From: JBGANR01 sp044222225
Lineage (GTDB): Bacteria > Actinomycetota > Actinomycetes > Mycobacteriales > Mycobacteriaceae
NCBI GenBank assembly: GCA_044222225.1
Contig: JBGANR010000026.1
Span: 1 to 53,901 of the forward strand
Length of the DNA: 53,901 bases
Reading direction: 5' to 3'
The notes beneath the pieces are model-generated. The model was not told where the DNA came from, made no database searches, and was given only the letters and a program-made list of their open reading frames with translations. A program made the position numbers and the translations under genes. Position 1 is the stretch's first letter; every line of letters begins with the position of its first letter. Below, in pieces: positions 19,670 to 28,144 of this stretch.

Positions 19670-21079
19670 CTAGAGGATCGCGCCCGGGTTGAGGATGTTC
19701 TGGGGATCCAGGGCGGTCTTGATGCGGCGGGTGAGGTCGATGACGTCGTCGCCGAGCTGGCTGGGCAGCCAGGGCTTCTTGAGACGTCCGACGCCGTGCT
19801 CGCCGGTGATCGTGCCGCCGAGGGAGATCGCCAGCTCCATGACCTCGCCGAACGCGATCCAGGCGCGCTCGGTCTCGTCGGGGTCGGTGGGATCGTGGAC
19901 GATGATCGGGTGCGTGTTGCCGTCGCCGGCGTGGGCGATGACGGAGATGAGCACCCGCTGCTCGGCGGCGATCCGCTCGATACCCGCGACCAGATCGGGC
20001 AGCGCCGGGAGGGGGACGCCGACGTCCTCGAGGAGGAGCGGACCGACCTTCTCCAGTGCCGGGATCGCGAAACGCCGCGCGGCCGTGAACGCATCGCCCT
20101 CATCGGGGTCGGTGGTGGAGAACACCTCCGAGGCGCCCGCTGCCGTGAAGGCGGCCTCGATCGTCGCGACCTCGGCGGCCGCGGCCTCGCCGGGCGCGTC
20201 CGACTGGGCGATGAGGAGTGCCTCGGCGTCGCGGTCGAGACCCATGTGCAGATGGTCTTCGACGGCGTTGACCGACACCTTGTCCATGAACTCCAGCACC
20301 GCGGGACGAAGCGTGCCCGTCACGGCGAGGACGGCGGCGGAGGCGGCGGCGACCGTCGGGAACATCGCGACGACGGTCGAGTACGGCGGTTGGGGAGGCA
20401 GCAGCCGGAGGGTGACCTCGGTGATGATGCCGAGGGTGCCCTCGCTGCCGACGAAGAGCTTCGTCAGGGAGAGACCGGCGGAGTCCTTGAGTCTCGGGCC
20501 GCCGAGGCGGATGGCGGTGCCGTCGGCGAGGACGATCTGCATGCCGAGGACGTAGTCGCCGGTCACCCCGTACTTCACGCAGCAGAGGCCACCGGCGTTG
20601 GTCGCGGTGTTGCCGCCGATGGAACAGATCTCGAACGAGCTCGGGTCCGGCGGATACCAGAGGCCGGCCGCGGCGGCGGCCGCCTTGACCTCGGCGTTGA
20701 GGAGGCCGGGCTGGCAGACCGCGACGCGCGTCACCGGATCGACGGTGATCTCGCGCATCCGTTCGGTCGTCACGACGACGCCGCCGTCGACCGCAGACGC
20801 GCCGCCGGACAACCCCGTCCCGGCGCCGCGCGGTACGACGGGGACGCCGTGTTCGGCGCACCACCGCACCGCGGCCTGGACGTCGGCCGTGGACGTGGCC
20901 CGGACGACCGCGAACGGGGTGCCGGCACCGGGATCGAGTGCGCGATCCTGGCGATAGGACGCGACGATGTCCGGGTCTGTGACGAGCGCTCCGTCGGGCA
21001 GGGCCGCCGCGAGAGCGGGCAGGGCGTCCACCACGGACGTCGGCGGGGTGGCGAGCGGGGTCGGCTCCGTTGGGCTCAT
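19670..21079 (-). CDS. FAD-linked oxidase, GlcD/D-lactate dehydrogenase type
   Basis: A 469-aa flavoprotein of the VAO/PCMH family that oxidises 2-hydroxyacids. The FAD_binding_4 domain includes VVPRGAGTGLSGGASAVDGG (about 84-103) and SIGGNTATNAGG (about 153-164). The FAD-oxidase C domain ends with TGEHGVGRLKKPWL, the usual C-terminal landmark. Glycolate or D-lactate are the likely substrates; GlcE/GlcF partners are absent, which favours a single-subunit D-lactate dehydrogenase-like role. It starts 21 bp after the LON-domain gene and is probably the last gene of that operon. Confidence 0.88.
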   Translation of the reverse strand: MSPTEPTPLATPPTSVVDALPALAAALPDGALVTDPDIVASYRQDRALDPGAGTPFAVVRATSTADVQAAVRWCAEHGVPVVPRGAGTGLSGGASAVDGGVVVTTERMREITVDPVTRVAVCQPGLLNAEVKAAAAAAGLWYPPDPSSFEICSIGGNTATNAGGLCCVKYGVTGDYVLGMQIVLADGTAIRLGGPRLKDSAGLSLTKLFVGSEGTLGIITEVTLRLLPPQPPYSTVVAMFPTVAAASAAVLAVTGTLRPAVLEFMDKVSVNAVEDHLHMGLDRDAEALLIAQSDAPGEAAAAEVATIEAAFTAAGASEVFSTTDPDEGDAFTAARRFAIPALEKVGPLLLEDVGVPLPALPDLVAGIERIAAEQRVLISVIAHAGDGNTHPIIVHDPTDPDETERAWIAFGEVMELAISLGGTITGEHGVGRLKKPWLPSQLGDDVIDLTRRIKTALDPQNILNPGAIL

Positions 21080-21100
21080 GCCGAGAAGACTATCGGCGAG

Positions 21101-21712
21101 TCACGGCGCGAGCCCGCGGAATCGGGCCTGGTCGACGAGGCCCGCGACGGCGTCGGTGAGCAGTGCGATCCGGGCGGATTCGGTACGTGCGGCGAGGACG
21201 GCGTAGCGATCGGCCTCGCCGATCGGCAGTCGCGTCGCGACCTGCAGCGCGCCCGGGCGACCCCGCGCCGGTGGACGGACAGGGGGCAGTCTGTGCCGAT
21301 CGGCGACCGCGGCGTAGCGTTCGACGGCCCCGAGCAGGCCGGCGATCGCGGCCGGTGCAGCGGGAGTGGGATCCGGCCGTGTCGTGACGGCTGCGCGCGG
21401 GAAGGGATCGTCGGGCAGCCAGCGCGCGACGTCGAACACCTCCCGGCCGACCGTCGCGATCGCGCCGCTGCCGTCGGCCGCCCGATGCACGTCGACGATC
21501 TCGGCGAGCGTGCCCGTCGTGTGCCGGGTCTCGCCGCCGCCGACCTCGCTGCCCCGTGTGATGAGGACGACGCCGAAGACCGGCCGGCCGCCGGCGAGGA
21601 CCTCGGTGAGCATCTCCCGGTACCGCGGCTCGAAGATCCGCAGCGCCATCCGCTCCCCGGGGAGCAGGACGCGGTGCAGCGGGAAGATCGGCGCCGCGGC
21701 CGAGGCGGTCAT
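21101..21712 (-). CDS. LON substrate-binding-domain protein
   Basis: A 203-aa stand-alone LON N-terminal-domain protein without ATPase or protease domains. The start IFPLHRVLLPGERMALRIFE and following EPRYREML are the domain signature, and GREVFDVARW lies mid-domain. Such proteins are thought to bind protein substrates, but roles are poorly known. The ATG overlaps the upstream stop (ATGA), so it is translationally coupled to the TY-Chap-like gene. Confidence 0.85.
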   Translation of the reverse strand: MTASAAAPIFPLHRVLLPGERMALRIFEPRYREMLTEVLAGGRPVFGVVLITRGSEVGGGETRHTTGTLAEIVDVHRAADGSGAIATVGREVFDVARWLPDDPFPRAAVTTRPDPTPAAPAAIAGLLGAVERYAAVADRHRLPPVRPPARGRPGALQVATRLPIGEADRYAVLAARTESARIALLTDAVAGLVDQARFRGLAP

Positions 21713-22827
21713 GCGGTCCGCCCGAAGCTCGGCGGCTCGCACAGTGCGATGGCCTGCTGCAGCAGCGACGCGGCGAGGCCGACGTCGTCCGCGAGCCCCG
21801 GCTGCGGCCCCTCCTCCGGCAGCGCCCGCAGGTAACGCAGGCACTCCTCGAGATGCGAGCGCAGCGGCTCGGAATCGGTGCCGCACAGCCGCAGCGCCGT
21901 CGTGGCGTCGACGCTGTGTCCGGCGGCGATCTCCGAGAGCAGACGCGCCAGCCCGGGAGTCGGCTCGAACGTCGGCAGCCGGGGCACGAGGTGATCGGCG
22001 TCGATGTCGAACAGGTCGCCGACGGCGCCGATGAGCTGCGGCCACAGACCGTCACCGGCGCGTAGGACGACGACGGCGTCCAGGGCGAGGCCGCGCGCGA
22101 TGAAACGCGGGAGCGACGGACCCGAGTTGAGCGCGTTGGCCAGGACCGCGAGCTCGAGGGCCGCGTCCTCGACGTCGTCGAACTCGGCCGCCGGATCCGG
22201 TCCGGGTGCGAGCAGGCGCCGCGCCGCGGTCACGGTGGTCGCCGCGGCGTCCACGGCGACGACGAGGCAGGCGGCGCCGCGTTCGATGTGCAGCCGGTCG
22301 CCGTCGACGAGATCCGCGCGCAGCAGCGTCTCGTCGTTGATCGTCGCCGCGAGCCACGCCAGGAGCGCACCCCGGCCCCGGGGTGGACGGGCGTCGGCCG
22401 CCGTCTGCGCCGGGTGTGGCCGACGCGGCCCGACGCGGGTGACGAACGCGGGGTGGACGGCGCCCGCCACCTCCTGCAGCGCCCAGGCCGCGGCCGTCGC
22501 GACGTCCGGCGGATCGCCCACGAAGCGGCGGCCGCCGGGTGCCGCCCGCCAGCCGCGGCGAGCCGCCCGCCGGCCGAGCGCCTGCGGGACCCGGGCGCCC
22601 GGCAGCAGCCGGGCGGAGAGCCGGTCGCCGTGTGACTCCACCAGGATGCGGGCCCCGTCGGTGGCCAGCACCGATCGCTCGCCGGCGGCGAGCCGCGACA
22701 GCTCACCCGCCAGGGCTTCGGTGTACTCCTGCCACGCCAGCGCGCAGCGCGCGTCGAATTCCGCGGCTTCTCGGGGAGCACCGTCCCCGGGCCCTCCGAT
22801 GCCGTCGTCGCGTATCCCGTCTGCCAT
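21709..22827 (-). CDS. Probable TY-Chap (YbjN/T3SS-chaperone-like) protein
   Basis: A 372-aa hypothetical protein. An N-terminal part (AWQEYTEALAGELSRLAAGE, then a Trp-containing beta region and VATAAAWALQEVAGAVHPAF) looks like the actinobacterial proteins with T3SS/YbjN-type chaperone (TY-Chap) domains; about residues 165-250 form a second such module. The C-terminal third is helical. ATG 22827 has AAGGAGGG upstream; the longer open frame to 23595 is Arg/Pro noise. A chaperone-like fold next to a LON substrate-binding domain hints at protein quality control, by inference only. Confidence 0.6.
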   Translation of the reverse strand: MADGIRDDGIGGPGDGAPREAAEFDARCALAWQEYTEALAGELSRLAAGERSVLATDGARILVESHGDRLSARLLPGARVPQALGRRAARRGWRAAPGGRRFVGDPPDVATAAAWALQEVAGAVHPAFVTRVGPRRPHPAQTAADARPPRGRGALLAWLAATINDETLLRADLVDGDRLHIERGAACLVVAVDAAATTVTAARRLLAPGPDPAAEFDDVEDAALELAVLANALNSGPSLPRFIARGLALDAVVVLRAGDGLWPQLIGAVGDLFDIDADHLVPRLPTFEPTPGLARLLSEIAAGHSVDATTALRLCGTDSEPLRSHLEECLRYLRALPEEGPQPGLADDVGLAASLLQQAIALCEPPSFGRTA

Positions 22828-22940
22828 GACGCCCTCCTTCGTCGGCCGGGCACCGACCGGTGGTCGGTGATGCGGGTGAAGGTAGTAGGTGGTACCGACA
22901 GAAACGGGGTCGTTGCAGGTCGGGGCCCCGTGGTGGGGTG

Positions 22941-23426
22941 TCAGTCGCGCAGGAGGGCGGCGACGACCTCGCCCCGGCCGGGGGAGAGCGAGGCCCATTT
23001 TCCGTCGATGAGCAGCACGAGTGCGCCCGACGTCGGCATCGGCCGCGGCGTCCACTGTTCGTCGAGGCTCGCCGCCAGCTCCGGGAGGCCGGGGAAGTGC
23101 CCGACGACGAGGACGACGGCGTCGCCGGGGAGGTCGGCCGACGACAGCATGTCGTACAGGTCTTCGGCGAAGGCGTCGTAGATGCGCTCGTCGTATGTGA
23201 TCGGCACGCCCTCGGCGAGGGCGGTCACGGCGAGCTGATCGGCCGTCTGCCGGGTGCGGAGCGCGGGCGAGCAGAAGACGTGCGTCGCACGCCAGCCCAG
23301 TTCGTGCAGCTCGGTGCCGACGTCGACGCTCTGCCGGAGCCCGCGCCTGGCGAGCGGGCGTTCGCGGTCGCCGCCGTCCGCCCACGGCTCGGCCTTGCCG
23401 TGACGGACAAGGATCAGTGTGCCCAT
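22941..23426 (-). CDS. SixA-type phosphohistidine phosphatase
   Basis: A 161-aa histidine-phosphatase superfamily protein. LVRHGKAEPW holds the RHG nucleophile (His9); SPALRTRQTAD and VVGHFPGLPEL supply the second Arg and His of the pocket. The short length without a lid domain is typical of SixA, which removes phosphate from phosphohistidine in signalling proteins. It lies 113 bp upstream of the TY-Chap-like gene on the same strand and may be co-transcribed. Confidence 0.88.
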   Translation of the reverse strand: MGTLILVRHGKAEPWADGGDRERPLARRGLRQSVDVGTELHELGWRATHVFCSPALRTRQTADQLAVTALAEGVPITYDERIYDAFAEDLYDMLSSADLPGDAVVLVVGHFPGLPELAASLDEQWTPRPMPTSGALVLLIDGKWASLSPGRGEVVAALLRD

Positions 23427-23489
23427 GGGGTCCTCCCGGTGCGGCCGGGCGGCCGCGTCTTCTCACCCTAATATTCGCAGCGGAGGCCC

Positions 23490-23559
23490 CGATACCCGCG
23501 ATGCCGCGTCGGACCCCGATACGGCGATATTCGGGGCCGGGGCCTCGATACGGCGATAT
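23490..23559. repeat. Three spaced copies of a CGATAC-N2-CGAT motif upstream of an SDR gene
   Basis: CGATACGGCGATAT occurs exactly at 23517-23530 and 23546-23559. A degenerate copy (CGATACCCGCGATG) lies at 23490-23503. Spacing is 27 and 29 bp. The last two copies contain the dyad CGATA-N6-TAT(T)CG. The final copy overlaps the expected -35 position of the SDR promoter, suggesting an operator array. Confidence 0.6.
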
Positions 23560-23569
23560 CGGGTCGGCG

Positions 23570-23582
23570 TACGTTGGCCCTA
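23570..23582 (+). promoter_or_regulatory. Candidate leaderless promoter of the SDR gene
   Basis: TACGTT (23570-23575; TANNNT) is 6 nt before the ATG at 23582 and no Shine-Dalgarno is present. Confidence 0.4.
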
Positions 23583-24436
23583 TGAGTGATGCCACGGACC
23601 CGGATCCCGACGCGCCCGTCGCTCTCGTGACGGGCGCGTCGAGCGGGATCGGGCGCGAGGTCGCCGCCCAGCTCCATGCGAAGGGCTACACCGTCTACGG
23701 CACCAGCCGGCACCCCGACGCGCTGGCCGATCGCAAGGTGCCCGGCGTGCGATACCTCGAGCTCGACCTCGCCGACGACGAGTCGATCGTCGCCTGTGCG
23801 GCGGCGGCCGGGCCGGTCGATCTGCTCGTCAACAACGCCGGTGAATCGATGCTCGGCCCGATCGAGGACGTCCCGGTGTCGGCGGTCGAGCGGCTGTTCC
23901 GCGTCAACGTCGTCGGGCAGATCGCTCTGACGAAGGCCGTGCTGCCCGGGATGCGGGAACGGGGCGGCGGCACGATCGTCATGGTCGGTTCGATGCTCGG
24001 CAGCCTGCCGATCCCGTTCCGTTCGACCTACGCGGCGGCCAAGGCCGCACTGCGCGGCTTCTCCGACGCCGCACGCCGGGAGCTGGCGCCGTTCGGCATC
24101 GCCGTCTTCACCTTCGAGCCCGGCACGATCGCGACCGGCATCGGCGACCGGCGCAGCTATCACATCGCGAAGGATTCGCCGTACGAGCAGGAGTACCGGA
24201 CCGTGGCCGCGGCGACGGCCCGGAACGAGGATCGCGGGATGGCCGTCGAGCCGCTGGCGCGGGCGCTCGTCGCGGCGGCGCTCTCGCGGAACCCGAAGCC
24301 GCACTACGCCAAGGGCAATTCGGCGCGGTTCGTGTTCGCACTCAAGCGGTTGTTGCCCGCCCAGTCGATCCTCGACATCACGGCTCGTTTTCACGGGCTG
24401 CGCCGCGTGCGGTCGCCGTCCGACGGCGACGAGTGA
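23582..24436 (+). CDS. Short-chain dehydrogenase/reductase
   Basis: A 284-aa classical SDR. NAD(P) motif TGASSGIG (about 18-25), NNAG motif (LLVNNAGESM), catalytic Ser in VGSMLGS and YAAAK (Tyr/Lys pair). The C-terminal about 60 residues are longer than in core SDRs and basic. The first residue group (MSDATDPDPDA) is acidic. Substrate unknown. It is followed after 7 bp by cobF, so the two are likely co-transcribed, but no metabolic link is evident. Confidence 0.88.
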   Translation: MSDATDPDPDAPVALVTGASSGIGREVAAQLHAKGYTVYGTSRHPDALADRKVPGVRYLELDLADDESIVACAAAAGPVDLLVNNAGESMLGPIEDVPVSAVERLFRVNVVGQIALTKAVLPGMRERGGGTIVMVGSMLGSLPIPFRSTYAAAKAALRGFSDAARRELAPFGIAVFTFEPGTIATGIGDRRSYHIAKDSPYEQEYRTVAAATARNEDRGMAVEPLARALVAAALSRNPKPHYAKGNSARFVFALKRLLPAQSILDITARFHGLRRVRSPSDGDE

Positions 24437-24443
24437 TCCGCCG

Positions 24444-25211
24444 GTGAGCCGGGAACTGCTGCTCATCGGCGTCGGCCCCGGCGATCCCGGACAGCTGACG
24501 CGCGCCGCCGCCGAGGCGATCGGGTCCGTCGACGTCTTCCTGCATCTCGACAAGGGCTCCGCCGCCGTGGAGCTGGCCGCCGCGCGGCGGGCGATCGTCG
24601 AGGCCGTCGTCACCGATCCGGCACCCTTCGTCGACGTCCCCGACCCGCCGCGCGATCGGCGTCCGGCGGACTACGACGCCGAGGTCCGCCGATGGCACGC
24701 GGCTCGCGTCGACGCGTTGGCGCAGGCTCTGTCGCGGGAGGTTCCCGAGGGCGGCCGGGCGGGCATGCTGCTGTGGGGCGATCCGACGCTGTACGACAGC
24801 AGCGTCCGGCTGGCGCGGGCGCTGGCGGGCGTCGTCGACCTGAGGTGGCGTGTGCTGCCGGGGATCAGCGCGGTCTCGGCTCTCGCGGCCGCCCACGGCG
24901 TCGCGCTCAACGAGATCGGCGAGCCCGTGCTCATCACGACGGGCCGGCGGCTGACCGAGGTGCCGGCCGGAACGACCGTCGTCGTCATGCTCGACTCCCA
25001 CTGCCGGTTCCGCGAGGTCGCGGCGCCCGACGACGAGATCGTCTGGGGCGCCTACCTGGGGTTGCCGGGGGAGTTGCTGGTCGCGGGACGCGTCGGCGAC
25101 GTCGCCGACGAGATCGTCAGGCGACGGGCTGCGGCGAGGGCCGAGCGCGGGTGGTGTATGGACACCTACCTGTTGCGTCGGCCGACGACACCTGCCCGGA
25201 CGTCCGGCTGA
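24444..25211 (+). CDS. cobF: Precorrin-6A synthase (deacetylating)
   Basis: S-adenosylmethionine-dependent C1 methyltransferase of the aerobic cobalamin pathway that methylates precorrin-5 with loss of acetate. The 255-aa product has the tetrapyrrole-methylase start LLIGVGPGDPGQLT, the central GMLLWGDPTLYDSSV, and VLPGISAVSALAAAHGV typical of CobF. GTG at 24444, without a clear ribosome site, 7 bp after the SDR stop, suggests coupling. No other cob gene or cobalamin riboswitch was seen in the window. Confidence 0.88.
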   Translation: MSRELLLIGVGPGDPGQLTRAAAEAIGSVDVFLHLDKGSAAVELAAARRAIVEAVVTDPAPFVDVPDPPRDRRPADYDAEVRRWHAARVDALAQALSREVPEGGRAGMLLWGDPTLYDSSVRLARALAGVVDLRWRVLPGISAVSALAAAHGVALNEIGEPVLITTGRRLTEVPAGTTVVVMLDSHCRFREVAAPDDEIVWGAYLGLPGELLVAGRVGDVADEIVRRRAAARAERGWCMDTYLLRRPTTPARTSG

Positions 25212-25277
25212 GCGGCTCGCCGAGGAGAACGTCGTCACGGCTGCCCGCTCGGCCGGACATCGTGGAAGGCGTGAGCG

Positions 25278-26021
25278 TCAGTACGGGACGGCGGCGAGGA
25301 CGTCGGCGGCGATCTCGGCCCGGCACATGATGAAATCGGGCAGGTAGGGGCTCGGCCGGTTGTACTGCAGCGGCGAGCCGTCGAGCCGGGAGCAGTGCAG
25401 GCCGGCCGCGAGTGCGACGCCGACCGGAGCGCAGGAGTCCCATTCGTACTGGCCGCCGGCGTGGACGTAGGCGTCGGCCTCGCCGCGGACGACGGCCATC
25501 GCCTTGGCGCCCGCCGAGCCGAGCGGCGCGATCCGCATGCCGAGCGTCGCGGCCACGGCTGCGGCCTCGAACGGGTGGCCGGAACGAGAACTGACGAGGA
25601 CGCCCGTCAGCGCGCCGCCGACGCGGTCGACGGTGTCCGAGCGATACACCTCGTCGCGGGCGGGCAGCGCGACGGCCGACGCGACCGGCTCGCCGCCGAC
25701 GGTGAGCGCGATGTGCACCGCCCAGTCGTCGCGTCCTTCGCGGTATTCGCGGGTGCCGTCGAGGGGGTCGATGATCCAGACGCGGTCGGCCGTCGCGCGT
25801 CGCGGGTCCTCGTGGGCCTCCTCGGAGCGGACGGCGTCACGCGGGCGGTGCGTCGAGAGCACCGCGGCGAGCCAGGTCTGCGCGACCGAATCGCCGACGT
25901 CTCCGAGTCGCATCCCGGAGAGGAGCCCGCCCGCTCGGGTCGCCACGAGCAGGCGTCCGGCGCCTGCGGCGAGTTCGGCGGCGAGGTCGTCGTCGGATAG
26001 CTGGTTCACCCTGGTCATCAT
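25278..26021 (-). CDS. cysQ: 3'(2'),5'-bisphosphate nucleotidase, CysQ-like (inositol monophosphatase family)
   Basis: Mg2+-dependent phosphatase, 247 aa, likely recycling 3'-phosphoadenosine 5'-phosphate in sulfate assimilation. The family motif WIIDPLDGTREYREGRDDW (about 82-100) and the second motif YEWDSCAPVGVALAAG (near residue 195) are clear. An acidic Glu of the metal site lies in VRSEEAHED. Inositol-phosphatase activity is an alternative. It diverges from the fpg-like gene by 44 bp. Confidence 0.85.
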   Translation of the reverse strand: MMTRVNQLSDDDLAAELAAGAGRLLVATRAGGLLSGMRLGDVGDSVAQTWLAAVLSTHRPRDAVRSEEAHEDPRRATADRVWIIDPLDGTREYREGRDDWAVHIALTVGGEPVASAVALPARDEVYRSDTVDRVGGALTGVLVSSRSGHPFEAAAVAATLGMRIAPLGSAGAKAMAVVRGEADAYVHAGGQYEWDSCAPVGVALAAGLHCSRLDGSPLQYNRPSPYLPDFIMCRAEIAADVLAAVPY

Positions 26022-26065
26022 TCCATCGCCGGGTTTCCGTCGGTGTCGTGCGGCAGGATGGGGCC

Positions 26066-26950
26066 ATGCCGGAGCTCCCCGAGGTGTCGGCGATCGCCGA
26101 CTACGTCGACGGTCGTGCCGCCGGGCTGCCCGTCCGCCGCGTCGACGTCGCGTCTCTGTCCGTGCTCAAGACGGCCGATCCGCCGGTGTCGACGCTGGTC
26201 GGGCGCACCATCGAACGGGTGCGGCGCGTCGGGAAGTACCTCGTCTTCGACATCGCCGCCGGGCCCGGGGCCGGCTCGGAGCCGCTGCACCTCGTCGTCC
26301 ACCTGTCGCGGGCGGGCTGGCTGCGCTGGTCGGACGCCCTCGCCGCCGCTCCGCCGCGTCCGGGCGGCAAGGGGCCGATCGCGCTGCGGGTGCACTGCGG
26401 AATCCCGAACGAGGGCTTCGACATCACCGAGGCGGGCACGCAGAAGCGCGTCGCGGTGTGGCTCGTGCGCGACCTCGGTGACATCGAGCGCGTCGCGACG
26501 CTCGGGCCGGACGCCCTCGCCATCACGGCCGACGAGTTCGTCGAACTCTGCGCGGCGCATCGCTGCCGGCTCAAGACGCTGCTCACCGACCAGCGGGTGC
26601 TGGCCGGCGTCGGCAACGCCTACAGCGACGAGATCCTGTTCGCGGCGCGGACGTCGCCGTTCGCGATCGCCGCGGCGCTGGGGGAGGAGCGCGCTCGCGA
26701 GCTGCACGCCGCGATGCGCTCGGAGCTGCTGGCCGCGACCGATCGGATGCTCGGGCAGCAGGCGGCCCGGCTCAAGGCGGAGAAGCATTCGGGGCTGCGG
26801 GTCCACGCGCGGACGGGGCAGCCGTGCGGCGTCTGCGGGACGACGATCGCGCAGGTCTCCTACACCGACCGGTCGTTCCAGTACTGCCCCGGTTGCCAGA
26901 CGGGCGGACGTGTGCTGGCGGACCGCCGATTGTCGAGGCTGCTGAAATGA
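26066..26950 (+). CDS. Fpg/Nei-family DNA glycosylase
   Basis: Base-excision repair glycosylase/AP lyase, 294 aa. After removal of Met, Pro2 is the Schiff-base nucleophile with Glu3 (MPELPEV); Lys57 (RRVGKYLVFD) matches the conserved Fpg lysine. H2TH segment VLAGVGNAYSDEILF. The C-terminal zinc finger is C-x2-C-x16-C-x2-C (CGVC ... CPGC), intact. The insert GGKGPIALRV and divergent middle differ from canonical MutM, so it may be the second paralogue (Rv0944-like). Adjacent SDR, pgi and chorismate mutase support that assignment. Confidence 0.88.
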   Translation: MPELPEVSAIADYVDGRAAGLPVRRVDVASLSVLKTADPPVSTLVGRTIERVRRVGKYLVFDIAAGPGAGSEPLHLVVHLSRAGWLRWSDALAAAPPRPGGKGPIALRVHCGIPNEGFDITEAGTQKRVAVWLVRDLGDIERVATLGPDALAITADEFVELCAAHRCRLKTLLTDQRVLAGVGNAYSDEILFAARTSPFAIAAALGEERARELHAAMRSELLAATDRMLGQQAARLKAEKHSGLRVHARTGQPCGVCGTTIAQVSYTDRSFQYCPGCQTGGRVLADRRLSRLLK

Positions 26951-26972
26951 CGCCCGTGCCAGACTGATACCT

Positions 26973-27707
26973 GTGACGCAGCGAAACAGAATCATCATCA
27001 CCGGGGCGAGCTCCGGCCTCGGCGAGGGCATGGCGCGGGTGTTCGCGGCCCGCGGGGCGACGGTCGGACTCGTCGCGCGTCGTGCCGAACGTCTTGACGC
27101 GCTCGTGGCCGAGCTCGGCGACCGGGCGCACGCGGCGGTGGCCGACGTGACCGATCCCGCGGCGGTGTCGGCGGCGTTCGCCGACCTCGCGGACCGGATG
27201 GGAGGCGTCGACAGGGTGATCGTCAACGCCGGCATCGGCAAGGGCGCGCCGATCGGCACCGGGCACGCGGCGGTGAACCGGCAGACGATCGAGACCAACC
27301 TCCTCGGCGCCCTCGGCCAGGTCGAGGCGGCCATGGAGATCTTCCGCGCACAGGGCGCCGGGCATCTGGTCCTCATCAGCTCCGTCGCGGCGGCGCGCGG
27401 GATGCCGAAGGCGCAGGCGGCGTACAGCGCGTCGAAGGCGGGTCTGACGGCCCTCGGTCAGGGGCTGCAGGCCGAACTCGCCGGCAGCGGGATGGTCGTC
27501 ACGATCATCGAGCCCGGGTTCATCGACACGGACCTGACCGACGGTCTCACGACGCCCCTGATGACCGATCGTGCCGCCGGCGTCGAGGCGATCGTCGGCG
27601 CGATCGAGGCCGAACGTCGTCAGGTAGCGGTGCCCCGGTGGCCGTGGGCGCCGATCGCGTTCGCGCTGCGTACGCTGCCCGACGCGATTACCCGCCGGCT
27701 CGTCTAG
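26973..27707 (+). CDS. Short-chain dehydrogenase/reductase (Rv0945-like)
   Basis: A 244-aa SDR: nucleotide motif TGASSGLGEG (about 10-19), VNAG motif, Ser in LISSVAAARG, Tyr-Lys in YSASKAG. Normal core length. GTG start at 26973, 22 bp after the glycosylase stop. Its stop overlaps the stop of the convergent DUF5313-like gene by 4 bp (CTAG). Its position next to an Fpg-like gene and pgi matches the mycobacterial arrangement. Substrate unknown. Confidence 0.88.
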   Translation: MTQRNRIIITGASSGLGEGMARVFAARGATVGLVARRAERLDALVAELGDRAHAAVADVTDPAAVSAAFADLADRMGGVDRVIVNAGIGKGAPIGTGHAAVNRQTIETNLLGALGQVEAAMEIFRAQGAGHLVLISSVAAARGMPKAQAAYSASKAGLTALGQGLQAELAGSGMVVTIIEPGFIDTDLTDGLTTPLMTDRAAGVEAIVGAIEAERRQVAVPRWPWAPIAFALRTLPDAITRRLV

Positions 27708-28144
27708 CCTTGCGGCCGGTCGGCCGGCCCGCGGTACTTGCTCTCGTACTCGGTGCGTCGCTCGGCCTGAGCGCGGATCTCCGATTCGGTGTCGGTGAGG
27801 CCGGGCAGGCCGTGCGCGAGCAGCCGGCGCTCGCGGTTGGGATGCATGTAGGCGAGGCAGTAGAAGAGCGCCAGGATGATCGCCAGCAGCGCGGAGGCAC
27901 CGCCGATCCACCACTCGCCGGGCAGGAGCGCGAGCAGGATGAAGATCGGGAGGAACGGAACCATGCCCCGCACCAGGTGCCGCGGCACGGCGCGCGGGCC
28001 GGTGAGGTCGCGCAGCACCCAGCCGTGCATCGATTCGGGCAGTACCTTGCCGAAGCAGTACTGGAGCCAGAGGATCGGGCCGGGACGCGAGGCCCCGGCG
28101 CGGGGTGTCCCGCCCGTCGATCCCGCGGCGTCGGACGTGCTCAT
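27704..28144 (-). CDS. DUF5313-like small membrane protein
   Basis: 146 aa. The N-terminal part carries a conserved-looking segment (LWLQYCFGKVLPESMHGWVL), followed by two transmembrane helices (about 60-76 and 80-100), then a charged cytoplasmic tail (RRLLAHGLPGLTDTESEIRA). This matches the actinobacterial DUF5313 layout. The ATG overlaps the MarR stop (ATGA), so the pair is translationally coupled. Function unknown; coupling to an OhrR-like regulator suggests an envelope or peroxide-stress role, which is inference. Confidence 0.8.
   Translation of the reverse strand: MSTSDAAGSTGGTPRAGASRPGPILWLQYCFGKVLPESMHGWVLRDLTGPRAVPRHLVRGMVPFLPIFILLALLPGEWWIGGASALLAIILALFYCLAYMHPNRERRLLAHGLPGLTDTESEIRAQAERRTEYESKYRGPADRPQG

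Noticed and set aside
21712..23595. N-terminal extension of the TY-Chap-like gene upstream to 23595
   Set aside because: It would run antisense-like through sixA with Arg/Pro-rich sequence; ATG 22827 has a strong AAGGAGGG site.
23427..24443. Cobalamin riboswitch for cobF
   Set aside because: No B12-box-like conserved core was seen; cobF follows the SDR gene by 7 bp.
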